Positions 36,693 through 45,450 of a stretch of 64,000 nt of DNA are shown here, one piece after another. The notes below the pieces were generated by a model that searched no databases, was not told where the DNA came from, and worked only from the letters and a program-made list of their open reading frames with translations. The DNA comes from Vibrio sp. ES.051 (lineage in GTDB: Bacteria > Pseudomonadota > Gammaproteobacteria > Enterobacterales > Vibrionaceae). The DNA lies in the NCBI RefSeq assembly GCF_002563795.1, contig NZ_PDJL01000006.1, forward strand, positions 496,001 through 560,000, in the 5' to 3' direction. Position numbers and translations under genes: made by a program. Each line of letters opens with the position of its first letter. The stretch's first letter is position 1.

Positions 36693-37220
36693 ATGGCTGG
36701 TAGTAGTGTCATCGTTATGGGCGTTTGTGCTAGTGGTAAAAGCACAATTGGTGAGCAATTGGCGAAAAAATTGGGGCGTAAATTCATTGATGGTGATGAT
36801 CTTCATCCACGAGCAAACATTCAGAAAATGGCATCGGGCCAGCCTCTGAACGATGACGATCGCAAGCCATGGTTAGAACGCATTCGTGATGCGGCATATA
36901 GCCTAGAAAATAAAAATGAACACGGCATTATCGTCTGTTCTGCACTAAAAAAGACTTACCGCGATCAGATCCGTGAAGGCAACCACAACGTGACCTTCCT
37001 CTTCCTCGACGGTGATATCGATTTGATCCTAGATCGCATGCGGATGCGTAAAGGCCACTTTATGAAAGAGAACATGGTGAAAAGCCAATTCGACACGCTT
37101 GAGCGCCCAGATAATGAGCCTCAAACGCTCGTCGTCAGCATCGACGGCGACATCAGTGATGTGGTGGAACGCTCTGTTGTCGAACTATTAAAACAACAAC
37201 CGGTTGAGGTGGCATCATGA
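36693..37220 (+). CDS. gntK: gluconokinase
   Basis: A 175-residue P-loop kinase that phosphorylates gluconate to 6-phosphogluconate. Walker A is GVCASGKSTIG; GDDLHPRANIQKMASGQPLNDDDRKPWL is the family substrate region. GAGGATAA precedes the ATG. Its stop overlaps the edd start. Confidence 0.97.
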   Translation: MAGSSVIVMGVCASGKSTIGEQLAKKLGRKFIDGDDLHPRANIQKMASGQPLNDDDRKPWLERIRDAAYSLENKNEHGIIVCSALKKTYRDQIREGNHNVTFLFLDGDIDLILDRMRMRKGHFMKENMVKSQFDTLERPDNEPQTLVVSIDGDISDVVERSVVELLKQQPVEVAS

Positions 37221-39013
37221 TTCATCCCGTCGTACACAAAGTCACACAAAAATTGATTGAACGCAGTCACGAAGCTCGAGCTGAGTTTCTCGCGCGTACG
37301 GAAGTCCAAGCGAATGCTGGCAAAGGCCGCGTCGGTTTATCTTGTGGTAACTTAGCGCACGCCGTTGCCGCTTCATGCTCTTCAGAGAAAAAAAGCATTC
37401 TCGATTTTACGCACTCAAATGTGGCGCTGATCAGCGCCTATAACGATATGTTGAGTGCTCACCAGCCGTATCAAGATTACCCAATACAAATCAAACATGC
37501 GCTCGCAGAATACGGCCACACTGCACAGGTGGCCGGTTGCGTACCAGCGATGTGCGATGGGGTGACTCAAGGTCAAGCCGGCATGGATATGTCGCTGTTC
37601 TCACGCGACTTAATCGCGCAATCAACGGCGTTATCTTTGAGCCACAATGTCTTTGATGCCACCTTACTGCTTGGCATCTGCGACAAAATCGCACCAGGGC
37701 AACTGATGGGCGCGCTGTCTTACGCACATCTTCCGACCGCGTTTGTACCAGCAGGCTTAATGGCCACGGGCATTAGCAACGAAGAAAAAGTCGACGTTCG
37801 CCAAAAATACGCAGCCGGAGAGGTGGGGAAAGACGCTTTGCTTGATATGGAGTGCAGCGCCTACCACTCGTCGGGGACCTGCACGTTTTACGGCACCGCC
37901 AACACCAACCAACTGGTGTTTGAAACCATGGGCTTGATGTTGCCAGGTTCCGCGTTTATCCATCCACACACCAAGCTACGCAAAGCCCTAACCAACCACG
38001 CGGCTCTGAAAATCGCCTCAATGACGGCCGGTACCAGTAACTTCCGGCCTCTGTCTCAAGTGGTGACAGAAAAAAGCTTGGTCAACGGCATCATCGCTCT
38101 ACTCGCTTCTGGCGGCAGCACCAACCACACCATTCACATGATTGCGGTGGCGCGTGCCGCTGGCATCTTGCTCACGTGGCAAGACATCAGCGATCTGTCG
38201 GACGTGGTTCCTTTGTTGGCTCGCGTTTACCCAAACGGTCCCGCTGACATGAACGCGTTCCAAGACGCGGGTGGCGTACCTGCGTTATTACACCGCTTGA
38301 ACCAATCCGAGCTTTTACATCGCGATGTAAAGCCAGTATTTGGTGAGTTTGAAGACCAAATGACGCTACCAAGTCTTGTCGATGGCCAACTGATTTGGAC
38401 GCCGTGCCAAGGCAGCCAAGACGGGGAAGTAATTGCCAAACCAGAAGCCACTTTCCAAAACACGGGCGGCACTCGGGTGCTGACTGGCAACTTGGGTAAA
38501 GCGGTTGTGAAAGTGTCAGCGGTGAAAGAAGAGCAACGCGTGATCGTCGCACCAGCAATCGTGTTCCAATGCCAACACGAAGTGGAAGCGGCGTACAAAC
38601 GTGGCGAGTTGAATAAAGACTGCATCGTCGTGGTCACACACAATGGTCCCGCCGCGAATGGCATGCCTGAGCTGCATAAACTGATGCCCATTTTAGGCAA
38701 CGTGCAAAAAGCCGGATTTAAAATTGCACTGGTGACCGACGGTCGCTTGTCGGGTGCGTCAGGTAAGATCCCATCGGCCATTCATCTCTCACCAGAAGCC
38801 ATTCGTGGCGGTGCGATTGGTTTGGTACGCAATGGCGATTTGATTCGTCTCGATTGCCAAACGGGAGAGTTAAACAACTTAAGCGACACCACAGGTCGCG
38901 AACCGACTCATTTCGACACCGAATCCACTCAACAAACATGGGGACGAGGTTTGTTCAGCGCGATCCGCCAAAACGTCTCAAGCGCCGAAGAAGGCGCAAG
39001 CTTTATTGTTTAA
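37217..39013 (+). CDS. edd: phosphogluconate dehydratase
   Basis: A 598-residue IlvD/Edd iron-sulfur dehydratase making KDPG from 6-phosphogluconate. Cluster and signature regions are CVPAMCDGVTQGQAGMDMSLFSRD, GICDKIAPGQLMGA and GTCTFYGTANTNQ. Its ATG overlaps the gntK stop (ATGA), so the two are translationally coupled. Confidence 0.97.
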   Translation: MIHPVVHKVTQKLIERSHEARAEFLARTEVQANAGKGRVGLSCGNLAHAVAASCSSEKKSILDFTHSNVALISAYNDMLSAHQPYQDYPIQIKHALAEYGHTAQVAGCVPAMCDGVTQGQAGMDMSLFSRDLIAQSTALSLSHNVFDATLLLGICDKIAPGQLMGALSYAHLPTAFVPAGLMATGISNEEKVDVRQKYAAGEVGKDALLDMECSAYHSSGTCTFYGTANTNQLVFETMGLMLPGSAFIHPHTKLRKALTNHAALKIASMTAGTSNFRPLSQVVTEKSLVNGIIALLASGGSTNHTIHMIAVARAAGILLTWQDISDLSDVVPLLARVYPNGPADMNAFQDAGGVPALLHRLNQSELLHRDVKPVFGEFEDQMTLPSLVDGQLIWTPCQGSQDGEVIAKPEATFQNTGGTRVLTGNLGKAVVKVSAVKEEQRVIVAPAIVFQCQHEVEAAYKRGELNKDCIVVVTHNGPAANGMPELHKLMPILGNVQKAGFKIALVTDGRLSGASGKIPSAIHLSPEAIRGGAIGLVRNGDLIRLDCQTGELNNLSDTTGREPTHFDTESTQQTWGRGLFSAIRQNVSSAEEGASFIV

Positions 39014-39129
39014 GGTAAGCACCACTTCACCGTCCTAACCACGAGCCTAGGTACAGTCAGTCAGGGTTGCGTCGCAAAGTGTGGTGATATTAGCAGCGGC
39101 ACTTGTTCTCACTACACTTTTTATTCATC

Positions 39130-39162
39130 GAGGGTGAAAGCGCTTCAAGCGGTTTCACCCTC
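39130..39162. repeat. 33-bp inverted repeat between edd and gntR
   Basis: Arms GAGGGTGAAAGCGCTT and AAGCGGTTTCACCCTC around a single base pair over 15 of 16 positions. No T run follows on either side. It is placed between convergent gene ends, so it may still limit read-through. Confidence 0.7.
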
Positions 39163-39228
39163 CCCGCCATCTTCCCCATAAGGAGGATTAACCTGCCGAT
39201 ATGCGAAACACGCAGTACTCACCATACG

Positions 39229-40236
39229 TTAAACGCTCTCACCCGCGGTGATTCGATACCCCATATCGACCACTTTGTCTTCCAGAGGCTCCCCTTTTAA
39301 ACGTGCAATCAAAAGCTCCGCGCTTTTTTGCCCAATTTGGAAACGCGGTGTATCGACGCTCGTTAACTTGGGGCTAATCGTTTGCCCGATATCTAGTGCA
39401 TTATAACCAATAACCGCCAACTGCTGAGGCACTTGAATACGACGCTGTTGGGCGCTGAGCATAGTACCAATCGCAATATCATCGTTGGTACAGAACACCC
39501 CATCAAGTGCGGGGTACAGCGCTAGCGCGCGCCCAAGTAAGTCATGTGCTAAAGAGAAGCTTGAATGGTCGCCGGTTAAGACGTGTTTTGGCTCAAGGCC
39601 TGCTTCGAGCATCGCACGATCGTAACCTTGCTTACGCAATTTGGTTCGTGTGTCCAACCGCGCCCCAAAATAAACGATGCGACGTTTACCCGATAACAAC
39701 ATACGTTTTACCGCCGTGTAGGAGGCATCTTCGTGATCTAAGCCAACCGCCATATCGATCGGCTGTGGTGGCAATTCCATGGTTTCGACCACGGGTATAC
39801 CGGCGCTTTTAATCATTTGTAACGTACGCGCGGTATGGTGGCTCTCCGTCAAGATGAGCCCATCAACCTGATAAGAAAGTAATGCGGCGATTTTGCGTTC
39901 TTCTTCTAACTCATCGTAGCTAAAGTGCGCCAACAGCGTCTCATAGCCATTGACCTTGGTCACCATCTCGATGCCCTGAACAAAAGAAGCAAAAATTTGA
40001 TTGGATAACGAGGGAAGTAAAATACCAATGGCTTTGCTGGACGATTTTGACAACATCGCCGGCGCACGATTTTCGATGTACCCCATCTCCTCAATCGCGG
40101 CCGCGATTTTGGTTCGAGTCTTTTCTGCAACCGAGTCAGGATTACGCATATAACGCGAAACCGTCATCTTGGTTACGCCAACTTGGGCTGCGACATCCTG
40201 TAATGTCGTGCGTGTTTTTTTATTCTGTTGAGCCAT
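39229..40236 (-). CDS. gntR: gluconate operon repressor, LacI family
   Basis: A 335-residue LacI/GalR regulator: helix-turn-helix TLQDVAAQVGVTKMTVSRYMRNPDSV and a periplasmic-binding-type effector domain. It resembles E. coli GntR in length and sequence. The start at 40236 (MAQQNKK) is chosen over the upstream reading from 40299, which would run over its own operator. It is convergent with edd. Gluconate (or its phosphate) is the expected inducer. Confidence 0.93.
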   Translation of the reverse strand: MAQQNKKTRTTLQDVAAQVGVTKMTVSRYMRNPDSVAEKTRTKIAAAIEEMGYIENRAPAMLSKSSSKAIGILLPSLSNQIFASFVQGIEMVTKVNGYETLLAHFSYDELEEERKIAALLSYQVDGLILTESHHTARTLQMIKSAGIPVVETMELPPQPIDMAVGLDHEDASYTAVKRMLLSGKRRIVYFGARLDTRTKLRKQGYDRAMLEAGLEPKHVLTGDHSSFSLAHDLLGRALALYPALDGVFCTNDDIAIGTMLSAQQRRIQVPQQLAVIGYNALDIGQTISPKLTSVDTPRFQIGQKSAELLIARLKGEPLEDKVVDMGYRITAGESV

Positions 40237-40256
40237 AAATGTGTGACTTATTATTA

Positions 40257-40272
40257 ATGTTACTAGTAACAT
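40257..40272. promoter_or_regulatory. gntR: GntR autoregulatory operator
   Basis: ATGTTACTAGTAACAT, a perfect 16-base palindrome fitting ATGTTA-N4-TAACAT, 20 bp upstream of the gntR start. Suggests negative autoregulation. Confidence 0.82.
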
Positions 40273-40393
40273 TATGACCAATAGACTCTCCGCCGACAAG
40301 CAAAGTGAAAATAATATATAAAATCAACAGGTTGATGTGTGTTTTTTCGCCAAATCAGGTTGCTCACAGTGTGATTTAAGGCCCAATAAATAA

Positions 40394-40421
40394 ATGACAT
40401 TTATGTCAAGTTTCTTATAAA
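40394..40421 (+). promoter_or_regulatory. candidate promoter of the kinase-sigma operon
   Basis: ATGACA (40394-40399) and TATAAA (40416-40421) with a 16-bp spacer. The -35 is overlapped by an inverted repeat TGACAT-TT-ATGTCA (40395-40408). Confidence 0.45.
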
Positions 40422-40456
40422 ATGACGCACCTAATAAGAATAAGACATTACGCACA

Positions 40457-41809
40457 GTGCAGTTAGGCTCAAAAGAAACCCAGATTTACTACCACCTGCT
40501 TGATCTGGACGACGCGCAACAGCAGCAATACCTCCAAGCCTTGCAACAAAGCCAACCAGAGCTCCATCAACAACTCGTTCTCCTTTTAGCAGAGGCAACA
40601 ACTGATGAACAACTGACGCAATTGTTCTGTTTTGGCGCTCACCAGGCAACGAATCGGGAAGTCGATCTGAGTGGCCAAGTGATTAGTAAATATCGTCTAG
40701 ACCATGAATTGGGCCGCGGTGGTATGGGGGTTGTTTACGCCGCACAGCGTGCCGATAAGACCTTCGAGCAAGACTTAGCGATCAAATTCATTCAAAGTCA
40801 CTTGAGTCATGTGCTGGGGCAACGTGCCTTATTCGACGAAGCTCAACTGCTTGCACGCTTGAACCACCCTTACATCGCTAAAGTGTTTGACGGCGGTCTT
40901 CATCAAGATTCGGTTTACATCGTGATGGAGCGGATATTCGGCCAAACCTTGGATAATTACTTGTTGGACACCGAGCGACAAAAGGGTCAAAAGCTGCGGC
41001 TGTTTAAGCAGATTTGTCAGGCGGTGGAGCACGCTCACCAGCATGGCGTTTTGCATGCCGATCTTAAACCAGACAATATTCTGATCGACCATAGTCACCA
41101 ACCCAAACTGCTCGACTTTAACTTAACTCAAAAAGTGTCCCCCAACCAAGGTGACTTACCCTCGGTATTGGTGGCATTCAGCCAGAACTTTGCCAGTCCG
41201 GAACAACAAGCCGGACAATTTCTGACAGAACACAGCGACGTTTACTCTTTGGGCAAAATTCTCGCGTTAATGTTTCCATCACCAGCGGTTTGGTCTGATA
41301 TTTATTGGGTGATAAGACGAGCGACGCGTCCTGCCATCCCGCAGCGATATCAGAATGTCAGCGCATTGAGAATGGACATCGAGAGAATCATCGAACGTCG
41401 CCCCATCGAGCAGAAAAAACACTGGCCTTTCTATAGCGCGCTTCGCTTAGTGCAGCGCAGGCCACTCGCATCTATATTGTCAACCACCATTGTACTCTCA
41501 GGGGTACTATTTGGCAGTGCAATGATGCAAAAGAATAGTCAACTGCAACACGAGAAGAAAATAGCACAAGATATGATGTTCGAGCTCACTCGTCTTATCT
41601 TTCATGCTAAAGGGCAAAACCTCGAGCAAATGTCAGTTAGTGCCATGATGGAGCTAACAAGACGGCGGATTCTCTCTAATCCAGACATCCCAAAACAGAT
41701 AAAACAAAAAATGTTATTGGCAATGATGACACCAGTGCCAGAGAAGCACCTAACCACAGCCAAAAAGTGTCATTCTAATTGCGCGTCTAAGGACAGCACC
41801 GATCAGTAA
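40457..41809 (+). CDS. pknT: membrane Ser/Thr protein kinase, PknT-like
   Basis: A 450-residue transmembrane kinase starting at GTG, with no good ribosome site. Residues 1-65 are a glutamine-rich helical region. The kinase domain (about 78-315) has the loop GRGGMGVVY (86-94), Lys110, helix-C Glu128, the catalytic loop HADLKPDN (Asp202, Asn207) and DFN in place of DFG (Asp220). HAD instead of HRD makes it a non-RD kinase. A membrane helix at about 335-357 and an 90-residue outer tail follow. The operon order kinase - secreted protein - sigma factor matches V. parahaemolyticus PknT-EcfP, where the kinase activates the sigma factor by phosphorylating Thr63. Name is inferred from this. Confidence 0.85.
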   Translation: MQLGSKETQIYYHLLDLDDAQQQQYLQALQQSQPELHQQLVLLLAEATTDEQLTQLFCFGAHQATNREVDLSGQVISKYRLDHELGRGGMGVVYAAQRADKTFEQDLAIKFIQSHLSHVLGQRALFDEAQLLARLNHPYIAKVFDGGLHQDSVYIVMERIFGQTLDNYLLDTERQKGQKLRLFKQICQAVEHAHQHGVLHADLKPDNILIDHSHQPKLLDFNLTQKVSPNQGDLPSVLVAFSQNFASPEQQAGQFLTEHSDVYSLGKILALMFPSPAVWSDIYWVIRRATRPAIPQRYQNVSALRMDIERIIERRPIEQKKHWPFYSALRLVQRRPLASILSTTIVLSGVLFGSAMMQKNSQLQHEKKIAQDMMFELTRLIFHAKGQNLEQMSVSAMMELTRRRILSNPDIPKQIKQKMLLAMMTPVPEKHLTTAKKCHSNCASKDSTDQ

Positions 41810-41825
41810 GGCTTAAAAAAACAAG

Positions 41826-43295
41826 ATGTATACACGTTCATTATTACTATGGTTGTCCACATATACGGCAGCCGCCGCTTTAACCGCGGCCCCTTCTGTT
41901 GCAACCCAACTCCAAGATACAACGCTCAAGCAAGGCTACTTTATCGATGCACCAGTCACTGGGCTTTATTACAAAACCAGTTCCGAGATCACCGGCGTGA
42001 CAAAGCAAGGCGCATTCCAGTATCAGCCGGGGGATGTGGTCAGCTTCTTTCTCGGTAACGACGATACGGGTTACTTACTGGCCACGGTATCGAGCCAAGA
42101 AGTGCTCACCCCCACGATGGCCACAACGAAACCAAGTCGCAGCATCAATATGACCCGCTTACTGCTGTCGCTTGACAGCACGCCAGAAAACCGCAAAGAG
42201 ATCGTGCTGGCAAATAAAGTGCTGTCAGATCCTCACTTTCAACGTCAGTTAAAAAGCCTTGACCTGAATTACTTAGACGACGCAGCAAATCTGCTTAATC
42301 TCGACTGGGTTTCTACCAAAGACGCCATCGCGCACCTCAATGAGAGCCAAGCCTACATTGAAAAAAACTTCGCGTCCGATGACATCATCTTTCAACCTCG
42401 CGGCGTCACATTCAAAAATATTGTCATCAAGAAAAAAGACTGGCAGGGCCGTGCGTGTGCGTACGATCTTCGCTACCAACATCATCCCAAATATCGTCCC
42501 CCCTTTACCGAGATGACGTATACCATCACGCAAGATTCGCTCATTCAACACCCAAGTGCAGGCGACCATTTTCAGGGCTGTTTTCTGTCATTGAATCATC
42601 AAGTAACCGAAGACATCATTGAACCACTCCACCATTTTTCTGATTGGTATAACCTGGTCGGGTGCTCGCTAACAGGCTGCACGAGAAACGATTTAAATGG
42701 CTTCTCCGTTGAAGATTTTGATGATGAAGGTGACTGGAAATACCGCTCTGCCGCTCTTAACTTCGACCCTAGTACTGAACTGTTAATGGAGAAAGTTCAA
42801 GGTTTAGGCCACCACAAACACATTCAACACAGCAACCGCACCGAAATGTTGTGGTTTACCTATCCACAATCACAGGACCATAGCATTGACTACCGTGGTA
42901 TCTGGCAGCAAACCCAGTATCGCGGCCAAACGATGACTCAATCATGCCTGCTGATACGCCACCAGCAAGTACTGCGCTTACCGAAGTCCGCAGAAACCTG
43001 TCCAATCAATCCAAGTGTATATACCCAAGACGTCACCATGGAATATGCCGACATGTGGTGGGTTAACAATGCTAAACCACAAGCCGAACTTGCCCAAATG
43101 AATGTGATGGTACGTTGGTACCCTACTCCCGCTGAAATTAACTACACCACCTGGGAGTACCTACCTGCTGGCAAAACTTGGGATCAAGGTATTTTATATC
43201 GCTATCAACAAGAGGTTCACCGTAACCATGACAGATCTGATCGCATCGAAACCCACACCATTTCCGAATTTGTCAAAGTGAGCGAGGATGTATAA
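41826..43295 (+). CDS. secreted protein between kinase and sigma factor
   Basis: A 489-residue protein with a signal peptide (cleavage near AAPSVATQ). Residues about 35-105 resemble a small repeat domain often found at the N-terminus of Vibrio surface lipoproteins (GYFIDAPVTGLYYKTSSEITGVTKQGAFQYQPGD VVSFFLG pattern). The rest is rich in Trp, Tyr and His with nine or so scattered cysteines and no domain I recognise. The ribosome site is weak and it starts 16 bases after the kinase stop. Being encoded between kinase and sigma factor, it could sense envelope stress for the kinase tail; this is inference. Confidence 0.8.
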   Translation: MYTRSLLLWLSTYTAAAALTAAPSVATQLQDTTLKQGYFIDAPVTGLYYKTSSEITGVTKQGAFQYQPGDVVSFFLGNDDTGYLLATVSSQEVLTPTMATTKPSRSINMTRLLLSLDSTPENRKEIVLANKVLSDPHFQRQLKSLDLNYLDDAANLLNLDWVSTKDAIAHLNESQAYIEKNFASDDIIFQPRGVTFKNIVIKKKDWQGRACAYDLRYQHHPKYRPPFTEMTYTITQDSLIQHPSAGDHFQGCFLSLNHQVTEDIIEPLHHFSDWYNLVGCSLTGCTRNDLNGFSVEDFDDEGDWKYRSAALNFDPSTELLMEKVQGLGHHKHIQHSNRTEMLWFTYPQSQDHSIDYRGIWQQTQYRGQTMTQSCLLIRHQQVLRLPKSAETCPINPSVYTQDVTMEYADMWWVNNAKPQAELAQMNVMVRWYPTPAEINYTTWEYLPAGKTWDQGILYRYQQEVHRNHDRSDRIETHTISEFVKVSEDV

Positions 43296-43297
43296 CG

Positions 43298-43870
43298 ATG
43301 GCAACCACTGCAGTACTGACAAAAATCATTCAACAATGGCAAACCGGTGATAAACAAGCGGAGAGTGAATTATACCAGTTTGCTTATTTACAACTGCGCA
43401 AGATTGCTCAGCAAGAGCGCGATCGCAACGCCAAAAAATATGGCATGGACAACAAAGTATTGGCCGATAGCGTCAACAGCACCACCGCCTTGATCCATGA
43501 TGCCTATCTAAAAATGTCCCATTGTGACATGCGTGACATTGAGACAAAACGTGATTTCTTCTTGATGGCAGCCAAAGTCATGCGCCAAATTCTGATCGAT
43601 AACGCACGCTCACACCAAGCGCAAAAGCGTCAACACATCACGGTGATGAACGATGAGGAAGATCGCTTCGAGCAATTACTCATCATGGATAAAGTGCTAG
43701 ACAGTTTCAGTAACCGTTATCCACGCCAATCCAGTGCACTAAAACTCAAGTATTTGATGGGGATGAAAAATCAAGAAATCTGTGAACTGCTCGAATGCAG
43801 CGCCAGTTTGATTGAAAAAGATCTCAAATTCTCTCGCAGTTGGCTGCACTTACGAATGGCACACACGTAA
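43298..43870 (+). CDS. ecfP: ECF sigma factor, EcfP-like (kinase-activated)
   Basis: A 190-residue extracytoplasmic-function sigma factor. Region 2 spans about residues 25-100 and region 4 about 125-185 (PRQSSALKLKYLMGMKNQEICELLECSASLIEKDLKFSRSWL). The acidic motif of region 2.2, normally DAED, is replaced by SVNSTTALIHD, with Thr62 and Thr63. In V. parahaemolyticus EcfP, phosphorylation of Thr63 by PknT supplies the missing charge and allows RNA polymerase binding, giving polymyxin resistance. No anti-sigma factor gene is present. Two bases separate it from the upstream gene; its stop overlaps the next start. Confidence 0.9.
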   Translation: MATTAVLTKIIQQWQTGDKQAESELYQFAYLQLRKIAQQERDRNAKKYGMDNKVLADSVNSTTALIHDAYLKMSHCDMRDIETKRDFFLMAAKVMRQILIDNARSHQAQKRQHITVMNDEEDRFEQLLIMDKVLDSFSNRYPRQSSALKLKYLMGMKNQEICELLECSASLIEKDLKFSRSWLHLRMAHT

Positions 43871-45441
43871 TGATGACGAAAAAATTTTGGATAACCGGCG
43901 TACTTTGCGCCAGTTTACTGGGTCTTTATTGGGTTTCTGCTGAAAGCAACTTGGCCTCTGCGGCCAATCCGTCGGACATCGCAATAAGCTCGGCCGATAA
44001 CACGAAACAGCAGAATGAACGCACACCTTTAATCGAAGTAAAACAAGCACTAACAGCATCGGCCCTCAATCGCCCCCACCAGCAGACTGATGAGGACGCA
44101 TTTCGTTCCGCCCCTTTGGGACAGGAAGGATCGCTGACCAGTCCGTTGAATACTATTGAAACAAGCTCACCTTACAGCACGACGGTTGGGGGCGACCAGA
44201 ACCCCGCTGAAGATGGCCCAACAGGCAACCGCAAACCGATCATCAACCTCATGGTAGAACAACAGCTTCAAACCATGATTTATGCTTGGGAGTTGAGCCA
44301 AAATTCACCCATCAATTATTCATTAAGCCTCAACCATTTATTTGAGGACCCAGACGACGATTTCCTCACCACACGGATTTGGCTCGACAATGCCAATGGG
44401 TTAAGTGTGATGAATCAAGGGTCAATCATGGTGCAAGGTGCCGCTGAAAATATTGAAACGACCACATACCTTACCGTCGCCGCTCGCGATGATTACCATG
44501 GCGATAGCGACCACGCTTGGACCACCACGCGCTTTGAGCTGCCTGCCGTAACCCAAGAGCAAAATGACACGAAGCATCCATTGGAGGGGGATATCGTTTA
44601 TCGCCTTGAAACCACCCACCGGTTAAACGGCCAATACACGCTGTATGAAGTTGTGTACTGCGAGGCATTCAAATTTGTTCAGCAAGACGTGTTTTATGCC
44701 GCTTCCAACAATAAAACACACTGTCCATCTGATAGACAACTGACCAAAGTGGGCACCTATACCGTTAACGCAGATGAATTAACCGTTTCCAGCCAGTTAT
44801 CGTCCCTCGACGCACAACAGACCTGGACGTTGCAAAAGCAATACCCATCACTTAAACACCCACAAGTCAGTAACTATTTTGTCAGCGTCTACAATGGGAA
44901 ACAGTTCGAAAGCTACACCATGCAAAAAAGCCGCTCTGCGATGGAAGCGCGCATTAACGCATCCACGGGGCAATATCTGTATCAGATGGCATTTTTTGAC
45001 TATTTGCTGCCACTTCCTAACGGCGAGTATCTGGTCAGCGAAATAGGTAACTTTATTTATAATCATGAGACTCAGGTGGTGGGCCCGTTTGGTGAGACCC
45101 TCGACTCCGATCTTAACCTGCGAACTTACGAGCAAACCCTGCGCTGCGCCGATATCGCACCTTGGTATGACAGCCACGTCATCGCCGGCCAAGGCAATTA
45201 TCAGATAGACATCATCTCGACACCGTATCCAGACGATCCAACGTATAAAATTGATTGTTACCAATACACCAGCGACCGAGAAACAGGACAAAAATCCTTA
45301 GCGTTTGATCTGAATTATTCGCCCTATGATGAGCTACTCGAAGGTGAAGTTTACAGTTATATTCTTCGTCCCAAGCCCCAGTACGCACAGAGGGTGGAAG
45401 AGATAAAATTAAATCTGATTTATCACGCTCCACCCCAGTAA
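43870..45441 (+). CDS. exported protein with cadherin-like and conserved four-Cys C-terminal domain
   Basis: A 523-residue protein whose ATG overlaps the sigma factor stop (TAATG), so it is in the same operon. An N-terminal hydrophobic segment (FWITGVLCASLLGLYWVSA) is a signal or anchor. Residues 45-115 are low-complexity. Residues about 118-225 resemble a cadherin-like/Ig repeat (FEDPDDDFLTTRIWLD). Residues 236-523 form a domain, starting HPLEGDIVYRLE and ending LEGEVYSYILRPKPQ, that is homologous to the C-terminus of the lipoprotein at 46560. No catalytic motif is seen. It may be a target or effector of the sigma factor. Confidence 0.82.
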   Translation: MMTKKFWITGVLCASLLGLYWVSAESNLASAANPSDIAISSADNTKQQNERTPLIEVKQALTASALNRPHQQTDEDAFRSAPLGQEGSLTSPLNTIETSSPYSTTVGGDQNPAEDGPTGNRKPIINLMVEQQLQTMIYAWELSQNSPINYSLSLNHLFEDPDDDFLTTRIWLDNANGLSVMNQGSIMVQGAAENIETTTYLTVAARDDYHGDSDHAWTTTRFELPAVTQEQNDTKHPLEGDIVYRLETTHRLNGQYTLYEVVYCEAFKFVQQDVFYAASNNKTHCPSDRQLTKVGTYTVNADELTVSSQLSSLDAQQTWTLQKQYPSLKHPQVSNYFVSVYNGKQFESYTMQKSRSAMEARINASTGQYLYQMAFFDYLLPLPNGEYLVSEIGNFIYNHETQVVGPFGETLDSDLNLRTYEQTLRCADIAPWYDSHVIAGQGNYQIDIISTPYPDDPTYKIDCYQYTSDRETGQKSLAFDLNYSPYDELLEGEVYSYILRPKPQYAQRVEEIKLNLIYHAPPQ

Positions 45442-45450
45442 CTGTGATGT

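Noticed and set aside
38227..38781. 184-codon frame opposite edd
   Set aside because: Shadow of a well conserved dehydratase gene.
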